A DNA stretch of 64,000 nt from Hymenobacter crusticola (GTDB lineage: Bacteria; Bacteroidota; Bacteroidia; Cytophagales; Hymenobacteraceae), in contig NZ_MTSE01000009.1 of NCBI RefSeq assembly GCF_002154225.1, forward strand, positions 1 to 64,000, in the 5' to 3' direction. The translations under genes were made by a program, and so were the position numbers. Shown piece after piece: positions 1-7,865 of the stretch (position 1 is the first letter of the stretch; each line of letters begins with the position of its first letter). The notes beneath the pieces are model-generated. The model saw nothing but the letters and a program-made list of their open reading frames with translations, was not told where the DNA came from and made no database searches.

Positions 1-27
1 GCCGTTCCGGGTGGGACGGCTTTTTTT
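1..27 (+). terminator. Intrinsic terminator of a gene left of the window
   Basis: GCCGTTCC and GGGACGGC pair (one G-U) around a short loop, followed by seven Ts on the + strand. It would end a rightward gene outside the window. It also lies just beyond the stop of the leftward DUF4468 gene. Confidence 0.7.
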
Positions 28-76
28 GTGCTTCAGTCTCAACGCAATAGGAGTACCTAGCTTTTCAAAAGCTAGG

Positions 77-628
77 CTAAATCAGGGTATTTGGTTGAGC
101 TGAGCCAGCCATTGTGCTGTTTAGGTCACTTATCGTCGTTAGAATCAAGTTATCGATTTGGTCGATTGTCTTGATGAGGTTCTTGCGCTGCCGGCGTAAG
201 CCGTATGCTTCAATATTGGTAGTTACGGTACCAACGCTGTACTTACCGGCCCGGGCGTAATCCGACTGAGCATGCGTAATCTGGTCAACAACGTAATGGT
301 ATTGACCGTCCTTTACCTGAATAGCCAAACGGAAAGCCTTGGCATCGAACTTATTGCCAGCTCGAACGTGCGTAACAAGCGTACCTGTTTCAGGGTTGCT
401 CACGCGGTGGGTTACGGTGTGGGCGGAGCCGAGCTGTGTGAGCCAGCCTGTTGCGCGCGCGAAAAGTTCTTCGCTATCAGCCCCAGCCACGGGGACGATG
501 GCGGTGTACTCTACCTTTTTGGTTTCTTGGTTAATAGGTAGTTGGAAATAGCCTGGATACGGCGCTGGCTGGGCAAACGCTACGCTACTACCGAATAATA
601 CAAGCAAGAAAGTGCATACAGTTTTCAT
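77..628 (-). CDS. Secreted DUF4468 (TBP-like fold) domain protein
   Basis: 183 residues. Residues 1-19 are a signal peptide (hydrophobic LLVLFGSSVAFA, cleavage near AFAQP). The mature part begins with LPIN-x-ETKKVEYTAIV and continues with an ELFARATGWL helix, the usual opening of the DUF4468 family of secreted Bacteroidota proteins, whose function is unknown. A basic tail (RRQRKNLIKTIDQIDN) follows the domain. The ATG start is followed at once by the signal peptide. It stands alone, with about 390 bp of gene-free DNA upstream. I cannot assign a molecular role. Confidence 0.75.
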   Translation of the reverse strand: MKTVCTFLLVLFGSSVAFAQPAPYPGYFQLPINQETKKVEYTAIVPVAGADSEELFARATGWLTQLGSAHTVTHRVSNPETGTLVTHVRAGNKFDAKAFRLAIQVKDGQYHYVVDQITHAQSDYARAGKYSVGTVTTNIEAYGLRRQRKNLIKTIDQIDNLILTTISDLNSTMAGSAQPNTLI

Positions 629-1018
629 GAGAGTGGGTGGATAATTTCCTGATACTGGGTGGTGTCAAGAAAGGGGGTGGTTGGTAAGGAAAAAGAGCAG
701 CGAAGGCGAGCTACAAGGCTGTGTTGCATAGACGGGTGAGATGCAAGTAAACCTTTTAAAATTATAATGAGATTAAAGAATTAAAACCTCATTAATTTGT
801 TTCTAGCCTGAAAAAAAGGTGTTGATGTAAAAACGAAGCTTGTGCGATTTAGGATAGTACAATTTACGCACGTAGGATGATATAGTTCTATAAAAGAGCC
901 AGCTGTACGCACACAGCGAAATCTGCCAGCTAGAAGCTAGCAAGTAGACCATAAGTGACAGCCTAGGTGAGAAGACGCACTTAGCACCTCGTGAGAGGCA
1001 AAACTATGTCGCAAACAT
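629..1018. other. Gene-free interval, AT-rich
   Basis: No credible reading frame. The stretch 740-880 is clearly more AT-rich than its surroundings. It should hold the promoter of the leftward DUF4468 gene, but I found no TAnnTTTG/TTG pair at the right spacing. Confidence 0.5.
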
Positions 1019-2155
1019 TTAGAAAGAAGATAGGCTAGCTTCCTTCAGTGTTTGCCAAAGCTCTACAGCGCTTTGTTCCCATGAAAAGCGTTGTGTATTG
1101 CGAAAGCCTCTGGTTATCAGCTCTTCCCGTAAAGTTGCGTCGTGGTACAACTGCGTTAGTGCGGCAGCAATAGACTCAACGGAAAACGGGTCAACGAGTA
1201 AGGCGGCATCGCCGGCTACTTCCGGTAAAGAGCTACAATTTGAGGTAATAACGGGGCTGCCGCAAGCCTGGGCTTCAATAACTGGAATGCCAAAACCTTC
1301 AAAATAAGGAACATACACCGTAGCGAGAGCCGCCGCATAAAGGCCAACCAATTCTGCGTCATTTACGCGGCCGGTGAGGTGCACATCATCTTGGTATTGC
1401 ATCTGGTCGTACACATCGAAAATGGGGCCCGCTTTCCACGCTTTGCGGCCTACCACGAGCAGTTGGGTTTCGGCGCCGGTTTCGGTCTTGAACCGGTCGA
1501 AAGCCCGGAGCAGGTTCACCAAGTTTTTGCGCGGCTGCAGGGCACCCACAAAAAGAAAATAGGGCTGGTCGCTGCTGAACTTGGCGCGAATGGGAGCCTG
1601 CATAGCCTCTGGCTGCGGCCGAAACCGTGCATCGGCGGCGTTATAAATAACCTGGATGCGCTCGGCGGGAAGCTGGTACGTGTCGATCAAATCTTGCTTT
1701 GTGGCTTCCGAAACGGCTACCACGCAAGCCGATGCGAAAGCAAAGCGTGGGGCAAAAAAGTAATAGTACTGGCGCTGCAGAAAGCCCACATCTTGTGGAA
1801 AATGCTCGAAAGCTAGGTCGTGCATCACCGTCACGCGGGGTACGTTGGTGCGCAGTGTGGTGAACCCGTCGAGGCTTAAAAACACATCTGGCCGCAACCG
1901 CCGTAATGTCTGCGCCACCGCCCCCTCAAACCAAGCCACAAACAGGAAGGGGTGCCGGGCTGGGGGAAACAGCACGTGCGGCACTACGTTTTGGGCAAAG
2001 ACATACTTAGGATCAAACGGCCGGTCAAACAGAAAATGGAAGGTGTGCTCGGGATGCTGCCGCACCATCCGAATAAGCGTTTCGTAAGTAAAACGCCCGA
2101 TGCCCTCGAGTTGGTTGCCGGGCAGCAAGAAGCGGACGTTGACGGCGATGATCAA
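1019..2155 (-). CDS. Family 4 (GT-B) glycosyltransferase
   Basis: 378 residues. It is a retaining GT-B glycosyltransferase, probably transferring a hexose from a nucleotide sugar to a lipid-linked or surface glycan at the cytoplasmic face of the inner membrane. The N-terminal Rossmann half starts IIAVNVRFL and contains LEGIGRF. The C-terminal half has FLFVGALQPRKN, the nucleotide-sugar-binding GFGIPVIEAQACGSPV (the E-x7-E type loop region) and SSLPEVAGDAALLVDP. The only usable start is TTG at 2155, since a stop lies four codons upstream. It lies 74 bp after a flippase gene on the same strand, suggesting a small surface-polysaccharide operon. Donor and acceptor cannot be read from the sequence. 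Confidence 0.85.
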   Translation of the reverse strand: MIIAVNVRFLLPGNQLEGIGRFTYETLIRMVRQHPEHTFHFLFDRPFDPKYVFAQNVVPHVLFPPARHPFLFVAWFEGAVAQTLRRLRPDVFLSLDGFTTLRTNVPRVTVMHDLAFEHFPQDVGFLQRQYYYFFAPRFAFASACVVAVSEATKQDLIDTYQLPAERIQVIYNAADARFRPQPEAMQAPIRAKFSSDQPYFLFVGALQPRKNLVNLLRAFDRFKTETGAETQLLVVGRKAWKAGPIFDVYDQMQYQDDVHLTGRVNDAELVGLYAAALATVYVPYFEGFGIPVIEAQACGSPVITSNCSSLPEVAGDAALLVDPFSVESIAAALTQLYHDATLREELITRGFRNTQRFSWEQSAVELWQTLKEASLSSF

Positions 2156-2229
2156 AAGTGTATGCTAAGTAGCTACGTAATAGGGTGATTTCAGAGAATA
2201 AGGGCGACGTACCTAGGCAAGCAGCTAGC

Positions 2230-3684
2230 CTAGCCGCGCTTGAGCAGCTTCCTCAGCTCTGCTACACGTACGATATTCGTCAGGAACAAGATACCAACGA
2301 ACCCGATGCCAGCCAGCACCGACTCGATGAGCCACTGATCAATGAGCAAGCGCAAACCTAGGAAGGTGCCGCAGAGCAGGCCAAATGCCAGAAGCAACTG
2401 CGCCAGAACGCGCCACGGGATGGCTACGCCAGCTTGTTTGCGCACCAGCCACAAATATCCCACCGACACAAACACTGCACATAGAAGCGTATTGACCGCG
2501 GCCGCCACGGCACCGTAGCGGGGCAGCAGCACAAAGTTCAGCCCAACGTTCAGGGCAATGCTGCCGGCCACAAGCCAACTTACCGGACGTTCTTGGCTGG
2601 TACTAGTAAGCAACGTGCTGTAGATGGCGAAGAAGGCATGCACCAGCACATTCACAAACAAGATCTTCAAGCACAGCGTCATGCGACCTAGCTCCTCGGG
2701 CGAGCTGTGGGTGAACTGCCAGAAGAGCACCTCGCCCCGGAACAGCACGAAAGCGCACACAAATAGCAAGGGTACCGTAACGACGCGTTGCCCGAACCAG
2801 AGCAGCTCTTGTTGCTCCTCGCGGCGGTGTGTGGCGAGGGCAAATTTGGCAAAGAATAGCGGCAGCACCGTCCACAAGTACATCATCACAGCATCGACCC
2901 AGCGGTAAGCGCCAGCGTAGTAGCTAGCCTCCTTCGCCGACACAAGCCGCTCCAGCATCCCCATGTCCACACGCTCATTGAGGCCGTAGAGCAAAGCGAT
3001 GAGCGCGAATGGCATGCTGTCGCGCAGAAGGGTGCGGGCATGGTCCCAGCGCAGGCGGTAGCGCACCCGACCATACAGGCGCGATACCAGCCCATACAGT
3101 ACCACAAACGTGAAGAGCACGGCCGCTGAGCGTGCCCCCACGTAGCGGTCGAGCGTGAGCCCGATGGGCAGCAACCCTAGCACCATCAAGAGCAATAGGG
3201 CCTTTTCCAGGATGGAGAGTACCGCGTCGGTGTTGAAGCGCTGATGTGCCTGCAAGGCTCCGCGCAAGAACTGCGTGTATTGGGTCAGCAACAAACCGGC
3301 GCCGATGAGCGCTAGTAGCAGCAGTACGTGGCCTCGGTAACCGAGCACCGCACCAACGGCCACCGTTATACCTAGGAAGACGGCCATCAACCAGCCTTTG
3401 AGAGGCAAGAGCGTGGGGAAGTACTCTGGCAAAAAGTCGGGTGAGGCCGCTACCCGTTTGGTCATAAGCTGCGTGGTACCTAGATCCGAAACGGAGGCAA
3501 TGATGAGCGTCCAGGCCGATAAGGCGGTGAACGTGCCGAAAGCGGCGTGCCCGAGCCGGTCTTGCACCAGGTTTTCGACCACCACCCACCCCGGCTTTAC
3601 GAGCAGGTTGAGCAGTACAACGAAGCTGATATTTCCGAAGAACTTTTTGATAAAAGCAGAAGCGTAAGTGAAAGCGGCGAAAAT
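2230..3684 (-). CDS. Polysaccharide flippase (Wzx/MOP superfamily), non-standard start
   Basis: A multi-helix inner-membrane protein of the oligosaccharide flippase/MOP superfamily, predicted to move lipid-linked oligosaccharides to the periplasm. The first GTG in frame (3585) begins after the conserved first helix. Upstream of it the frame stays open to a stop at 3733 and encodes a good family N-terminus: FIKKFFGNISFVV followed by LLNLLVKPGWVVVENL. No ATG, GTG or TTG exists in that stretch; the best candidate is ATT at 3684, giving 484 residues, a normal family length. An ATG at 3697 exists one frame off, so a frameshift or sequencing error is the alternative. It pairs with the downstream glycosyltransferase. 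Confidence 0.75.
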   Translation of the reverse strand: MFAAFTYASAFIKKFFGNISFVVLLNLLVKPGWVVVENLVQDRLGHAAFGTFTALSAWTLIIASVSDLGTTQLMTKRVAASPDFLPEYFPTLLPLKGWLMAVFLGITVAVGAVLGYRGHVLLLLALIGAGLLLTQYTQFLRGALQAHQRFNTDAVLSILEKALLLLMVLGLLPIGLTLDRYVGARSAAVLFTFVVLYGLVSRLYGRVRYRLRWDHARTLLRDSMPFALIALLYGLNERVDMGMLERLVSAKEASYYAGAYRWVDAVMMYLWTVLPLFFAKFALATHRREEQQELLWFGQRVVTVPLLFVCAFVLFRGEVLFWQFTHSSPEELGRMTLCLKILFVNVLVHAFFAIYSTLLTSTSQERPVSWLVAGSIALNVGLNFVLLPRYGAVAAAVNTLLCAVFVSVGYLWLVRKQAGVAIPWRVLAQLLLAFGLLCGTFLGLRLLIDQWLIESVLAGIGFVGILFLTNIVRVAELRKLLKRG

Positions 3685-3753
3685 ACGGGAAAAGCAAACG
3701 TGGAACCTAACCCCCGCCTGCTGACGAAGCAGCTAGGTGGCGGTTCCACGCGC

Positions 3754-4527
3754 TTACTCAAACCGCAGGTGCTTCACCGATTCGCCGGAGTTCTGCAATT
3801 CGATCAAGGAATCGATACCGATCTGCAGGTGCGCCTGCACGTAGCCCGACGTTACTTTCGTATCGCTCTCGGCTGTTTTCACGCCTTCGGGCGTCATGGG
3901 GTTGTCGGATACCAGCAGCAGGGCGCCATGTGGGATTTCGTTGATAAAGCCCACCACGAAGATAGTAGCCGTTTCCATGTCGACTGCCATGGCCCGAATC
4001 TGGCGCAAATAATCCTTGAAAGCCGCGTCGTGCTCCCATACCCGACGGTTGGTCGTGTAGACCGTGCCAGTCCAGTAATCCTTCTCGTGCTTCTTAATCA
4101 TGGAAGAAACAGCGCGTTGCAGGCGGAAAGACGGCAGTGCAGGAATTTCTGGGGGCAAATAGTCGTCAGAAGTACCTTCGCCCCGGATGGCGGCGATGGG
4201 CAGAATCAGGTCACCTAGCTTGGTTTTGTTCTTTAGGCCGCCGCACTTGCCTAGGAAGAGCGCCGCCTTGGGGTTGATGGCCGAGAGCAAGTCCATGACG
4301 GTGGCAGCCATCGGGGAACCCATGCCGAAGTTGATGATGGTAATGTTGTTCGCTGTGGCCGTTTGCATCGGTTTATCCAGGCCGCGCACTTCAACACCAA
4401 ACTGCTGCGCAAACATTTGCACGTAGTTGATAAAGTTCGTCAGGAGGATGTATTGTCCGAACTCCTTGAGCGGAACGCCCGTGTAGCGTGGCAGCCAATT
4501 CTCCACAATGGAGGCTTTGTCTTTCAT
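3754..4527 (-). CDS. amn: AMP nucleosidase (PNP/UDP phosphorylase family)
   Basis: 257 residues. Predicted to hydrolyse AMP to adenine and ribose 5-phosphate in the cytoplasm, as part of purine salvage. The PNP_UDP_1 fold is visible: the glycine loop in INFGMGSPMAAT, the FLGKCGGL segment, AVDMETATIF (the Met-Glu pair that contacts the ribose) and LLLVSDNPM, where the Asp would contact the base. This length is typical of Bacteroidota homologues; the E. coli enzyme is about twice as long because it has an extra N-terminal domain. The ATG at 4527 is well placed. Uridine or nucleoside phosphorylase is a less likely alternative. Confidence 0.85.
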   Translation of the reverse strand: MKDKASIVENWLPRYTGVPLKEFGQYILLTNFINYVQMFAQQFGVEVRGLDKPMQTATANNITIINFGMGSPMAATVMDLLSAINPKAALFLGKCGGLKNKTKLGDLILPIAAIRGEGTSDDYLPPEIPALPSFRLQRAVSSMIKKHEKDYWTGTVYTTNRRVWEHDAAFKDYLRQIRAMAVDMETATIFVVGFINEIPHGALLLVSDNPMTPEGVKTAESDTKVTSGYVQAHLQIGIDSLIELQNSGESVKHLRFE

Positions 4528-4686
4528 GCAGTTAAATGTTATATGGTTGAATACTAAGTGGCTGCTTACTCAAAGGTTAGGCATTTGCTAAAAGCTAGGC
4601 TAGCTCGCATTACCTAGATAATTGGTTGATGCTGTAATAATTCGATCCGTTAGCTATTCAACAATCGACCCTTTTAAAAACAAAAA

Positions 4687-4712
4687 GCCGTCACACAAAA
4701 CTGTACGACGGC
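4687..4712 (-). terminator. Leftward-facing hairpin with T run
   Basis: GCCGTC/GACGGC stem with a 14-nt loop. On the minus strand it is followed by TTTTTG. No leftward gene ends here, so it would stop antisense read-through crossing the HsdR-N gene before it reaches amn. Confidence 0.45.
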
Positions 4713-4748
4713 ACCCCAATGAAAAGCGGAAACAGACGCTCCGAGCGG

Positions 4749-4756
4749 TACCTTTG
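4749..4756 (+). promoter_or_regulatory. Candidate -7 element of the HsdR-N gene
   Basis: TACCTTTG matches the Bacteroidota -7 consensus TAnnTTTG. It lies only 6 bp before the ATG at 4763, implying a leaderless or nearly leaderless transcript. No clear TTG sits 21 bp upstream. Confidence 0.4.
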
Positions 4757-4762
4757 TAGGTG

Positions 4763-5257
4763 ATGCAAGCGCTAAACCTGCCGCCTTTCGAATACAAAGT
4801 TACAAAATCAGGCCCAAATTCGCTAATCTGGGACGTTTTACGCCGCAAGAACGTAGTCCTGACACCCGAAGAATGGGTGCGTCAGCACGTGGTACATTAC
4901 CTGCTGGAGCACCTAGGCTATCCGCGCGGATTGCTAGCCCTGGAGCGTGGCCACGCCTACAACCAGCGCCAGAAGCGCACCGACTTGTGTGCTTTCAACC
5001 CAGCCGGTCAGCCCTTGTTGTTGGTTGAATGTAAGGCAACCACGGTGCCAATCACGGCTGCCGTCGCGCACCAAGTCGCTACCTATAACCAGACCATTGG
5101 GGCGCCACTACTGCTGCTTACCAACGGTTTGCACCACTACTGCTGGCGCGTCGACTTTGTGCAGCGACGCAACGAACAGCTGGCCGAAATTCCAGATTAT
5201 GCTACTGCTCAGTTACTTTCTGGAGGCTCACCGACTGCTGGTACCGCCATCCGATAA
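4763..5257 (+). CDS. Solo HsdR N-terminal (HSDR_N_2) nuclease-like protein
   Basis: 164 residues. The sequence follows the PD-(D/E)xK-type HsdR N-terminal module found at the start of type I restriction R subunits. WVRQHVVHYLLEHLGYP leads to QRQKRTDLCAFNPAG (Asp) and then LLLVECKATTVPI, where ExK is the catalytic pair. No helicase, HsdM or HsdS gene is near, so it is not a restriction system here. Such stand-alone copies are widespread in Bacteroidota with unknown function. ATG at 4763 is preferred over the GTG one codon earlier. It is convergent with the LTA-synthase-like gene, the stops being 2 bp apart. Confidence 0.8.
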   Translation: MQALNLPPFEYKVTKSGPNSLIWDVLRRKNVVLTPEEWVRQHVVHYLLEHLGYPRGLLALERGHAYNQRQKRTDLCAFNPAGQPLLLVECKATTVPITAAVAHQVATYNQTIGAPLLLLTNGLHHYCWRVDFVQRRNEQLAEIPDYATAQLLSGGSPTAGTAIR

Positions 5258-5259
5258 CC

Positions 5260-7164
5260 TTACCTATACAGTTGATTGTCAGCCAACCCATTCACAAAGA
5301 ACTGCACACAAGCTTTTAGCTCATCGCCGTACTGCTGTACTTTGCGCACATCAGGGTGGGGGAGGGATTCGGCGGGAATAACGTGCGTCCGGTAAGGATA
5401 GAGCAATATCTTATTATCCGTTGTAAGCTCCGTCACAAGGTCGCGGTGCACCAGGAAGTAGGAGCCCCCATTAAGGTACAGGGCCCGGCCAGTGGTGCCT
5501 TTGTCAAACACGGAGTATCCAAAAGGTAAGAGTTGGCGGGTGGTACCTAGGCCTAGGTAGTCAAGAACGGTGGCAGGTACGTCGGCTTGCTGGGTGATGC
5601 GGTGCTCATCAGCCGCCGGAAGTTGGCGGCCCGGGTGGAAGAGGAGCAATGGCGTTTTGTAGTTGCCCAACGCGTTCTGGTAACCCGCCCGGCTCGTCTG
5701 CGACGTGTGGTCGGCGAGTAGAATAAACAACGTGTGCTTGTACCACGGCTGGCGGCTAGCAGTGGCAAAAAACTTTCGCAACGCGTTGTCCGTGTAGCCA
5801 ATAGTAGCGTGGATGGGCAAGTCGCCGGCCGGGAAATGGTTTTGATACCGAGCAGGTACCGTAAACGGTTCGTGGGAGCTGAGCGTAAACAGCGTTGAGA
5901 AGAAAGGCTCTTTTTGCTGCCCTAGCTGCTGGCTAAAGTATTGTAGGTAAGGCTCATCGAAGATGCCCCAGTGCCCATCATAGTCGGGGCTGCTGGCGCC
6001 GCCAGGATACTCCGACAGCCCGTAGTACCGTTGCACGCCCGCAATGCCCGCGAAAGTATTGAAGCCCATCGTACCATTTTGTGCCCCATGAAACATCGAC
6101 GTGGTGTAACCCTGACGGCCTAGCACCTCCCCTAGGCCATGCAGCTCATCGGTTTGGTAGTTCGATGTGATAAATGGCCCTTCCATGAGCGAGGGCAAAC
6201 CCGACAGCACCGCCGGTAGCGCCTCGATGGAGCGACGACCATTAGCGTAATGCTCGCGGAAGAACAAACCTTTGGTCGCCAGCGAATCGAAAAAGGGTGT
6301 GTAGCCCCGCCCGCCATTCTCGATACCAGTGTACTCAGAAGCGAAGCTTTCAAGCAGCAGAACTACTACATTATCACGTAGGGGGGCGCCGGTCGCAGGG
6401 TGCTGGGGCAGTGGCCTAGCCGCTAGCGCGCGGCGCAAATCAGTAGCAGAGGCAAAGTAGTGTTTGTGTTCGGCTGGCTGATACCCTAGGCTTTTCAAAA
6501 AGGTGAAGGTGCTGTTTAGGGCTAGATGGCCAAGTACAGCTGGCTGCTGTACAAAGGCGTGACCAGTGCGCAGGGGCTTTAGCTGCAAGCCACCCCGAAT
6601 GCCAAGCACCACCGCTAGAGCGACGAGTGCTACCTCTGCTGCTTGCACGCTAAACCAACGCAGGCGTCCGGCCGGTGGCAAAGACGACCTCGGTTGTGGG
6701 GCAGGCATCGGGTACAGATAGCCGAGTAGCACCAGCAGCGCCACAAACGGAATCAGCAGAAACCAATAGTGTCCCAGCAGCTGCACCGCCTGGCGTGATA
6801 CGTCGGAGCCAATAGTAGACAGCTCGTTGGATGTGCGCCTCCCAATGAATTTAAAGTATTCTGCATCAACAATGTTGAGCGCCAAGCCTACGGAGTTCAG
6901 CACCAGGTAGATGCCTCGTAACATTCGTTGCCAGCCACGACCAAACGCCGGCACCAACGACAGCACCACAAATGGCACATTGAGCAGTAGTAAGCCGGAA
7001 AGATCGAAGCGGAAGCCGTGCCAGAAGGCCCAGAGGATCTGCCCGCTCGACGCCTCACGGAAAACGTCGTGATTGGCTACGTAAAACCCAATTCGCAGCA
7101 GCAAGTATAGGCCGAGCAGCAGGGCAAAGCGCCGCAGCAACAGGCGCAAAGCAAGAGAAGGCAT
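5260..7164 (-). CDS. LTA-synthase-like sulfatase (phosphoglycerol transferase family)
   Basis: About 634 residues. An inner-membrane enzyme of the alkaline-phosphatase superfamily, of the MdoB/LtaS type. The first ~210 residues contain about five membrane helices. The catalytic domain follows, with the metal-binding Glu in VVVLLLESFASE, the probable nucleophile in ANGRRSIEALP (Ser where LtaS has Thr), GAQNGTMGFN, and the metal ligands in FILLADHTS. Gram-negative members move phosphoglycerol or phosphoethanolamine-like groups to periplasmic glucans or lipids; the acceptor is unknown here. An in-frame GTG at 7176 lies just after the SUKH stop; I prefer ATG 7164. It probably forms an operon with the SUKH gene. 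Confidence 0.8.
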   Translation of the reverse strand: MPSLALRLLLRRFALLLGLYLLLRIGFYVANHDVFREASSGQILWAFWHGFRFDLSGLLLLNVPFVVLSLVPAFGRGWQRMLRGIYLVLNSVGLALNIVDAEYFKFIGRRTSNELSTIGSDVSRQAVQLLGHYWFLLIPFVALLVLLGYLYPMPAPQPRSSLPPAGRLRWFSVQAAEVALVALAVVLGIRGGLQLKPLRTGHAFVQQPAVLGHLALNSTFTFLKSLGYQPAEHKHYFASATDLRRALAARPLPQHPATGAPLRDNVVVLLLESFASEYTGIENGGRGYTPFFDSLATKGLFFREHYANGRRSIEALPAVLSGLPSLMEGPFITSNYQTDELHGLGEVLGRQGYTTSMFHGAQNGTMGFNTFAGIAGVQRYYGLSEYPGGASSPDYDGHWGIFDEPYLQYFSQQLGQQKEPFFSTLFTLSSHEPFTVPARYQNHFPAGDLPIHATIGYTDNALRKFFATASRQPWYKHTLFILLADHTSQTSRAGYQNALGNYKTPLLLFHPGRQLPAADEHRITQQADVPATVLDYLGLGTTRQLLPFGYSVFDKGTTGRALYLNGGSYFLVHRDLVTELTTDNKILLYPYRTHVIPAESLPHPDVRKVQQYGDELKACVQFFVNGLADNQLYR

Positions 7165-7177
7165 GCGCGTGGCCACG

Positions 7178-7780
7178 TTATTCGCCAGACTTAAACTGAA
7201 TCGACTGCCCGTCGGGTAGACCTTTGATCTTCTGGTAAAAGCTAGCTAGCCAAGCGAGGCGCTCCGAGCTAGGTACCGCCTTAATGCTCGGCTTCGTTTT
7301 ACCATCGGTAGCAATGCATGCCGGTGGGTAGAGGCTCAGCAACTGACCGGGTGGGAGCACGCCGCCACCTTGTTGGAAGGTGCGCAAGGGTTGCATGCCT
7401 AGCGCATCTACCGGGAATTTCTCCACCCCAAACAAGAAGTGCTTAAAATCAACCTCTAGGTCAGCTAGCTCGCCAGTTTCAGTATCGAGGAAATACACTG
7501 CATCGCCGCGTAGCAAAAACTGGTTGCCCACGCAATCCTGCGCAAAAGGAATATCGCTTCGTTCTACGGTATCGTAGGTGCGCCAAAAGGCCGTCGGGCC
7601 GTGCCAAGCTTCTTCCAAGGAATGCCAGGCGGGCACGCCCCCGCAGCCGCGAATGTGTAAGCCACCGAAATAAGCGACGACGCCATTCTGTTTGCGCAAG
7701 AAATTTTGAAGGTAAGCAGGAAGGAGAGCTAGGGTTGTGGCACTGGCAATGGGGGCGCCAGTGAAAAGGATTCCAATCAT
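7178..7780 (-). CDS. SMI1/KNR4 (SUKH) family protein
   Basis: 200 residues, no signal peptide. The central stretch resembles SUKH proteins: GGLHIRGCG, a WHSLEEAWHG segment, then SDIPFAQDCVGNQFLLR and VYFLDTETGELADL, the sheet that carries the family signature. SUKH proteins are often immunity proteins to contact-dependent toxins, but many have unknown roles, and no toxin gene is adjacent here. The stop codon almost touches the next gene (LTA-synthase-like), so the two are probably co-transcribed. The ATG at 7780 is the first Met of the domain. Confidence 0.65.
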   Translation of the reverse strand: MIGILFTGAPIASATTLALLPAYLQNFLRKQNGVVAYFGGLHIRGCGGVPAWHSLEEAWHGPTAFWRTYDTVERSDIPFAQDCVGNQFLLRGDAVYFLDTETGELADLEVDFKHFLFGVEKFPVDALGMQPLRTFQQGGGVLPPGQLLSLYPPACIATDGKTKPSIKAVPSSERLAWLASFYQKIKGLPDGQSIQFKSGE

Positions 7781-7812
7781 GGAAGCAAAAGAAGCGGTAT
7801 CTACAAAAGAAT

Positions 7813-7847
7813 AAAAGCCTTCCCGACGGAGCGTTGGGAAGGCTTTT
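7813..7847 (-). terminator. Terminator of ald
   Basis: AAAAGCCTTCCC pairs perfectly with GGGAAGGCTTTT around an 11-nt loop, giving T runs on both strands. It lies 18 bp after the ald stop and isolates the SUKH operon from it. Confidence 0.85.
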
Positions 7848-7865
7848 CACAAAGGTAAGAAAACT

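Noticed and set aside
999..1006. TAGTTTTG on the minus strand as a promoter
   Set aside because: No TTG at the right distance and a leader of about 370 nt to the DUF4468 gene.
2975..3697. 240-codon frame antiparallel-shifted over the flippase
   Set aside because: Arg/Ala/His-rich shadow of the flippase frame; of interest only because its ATG may mark a frameshift.
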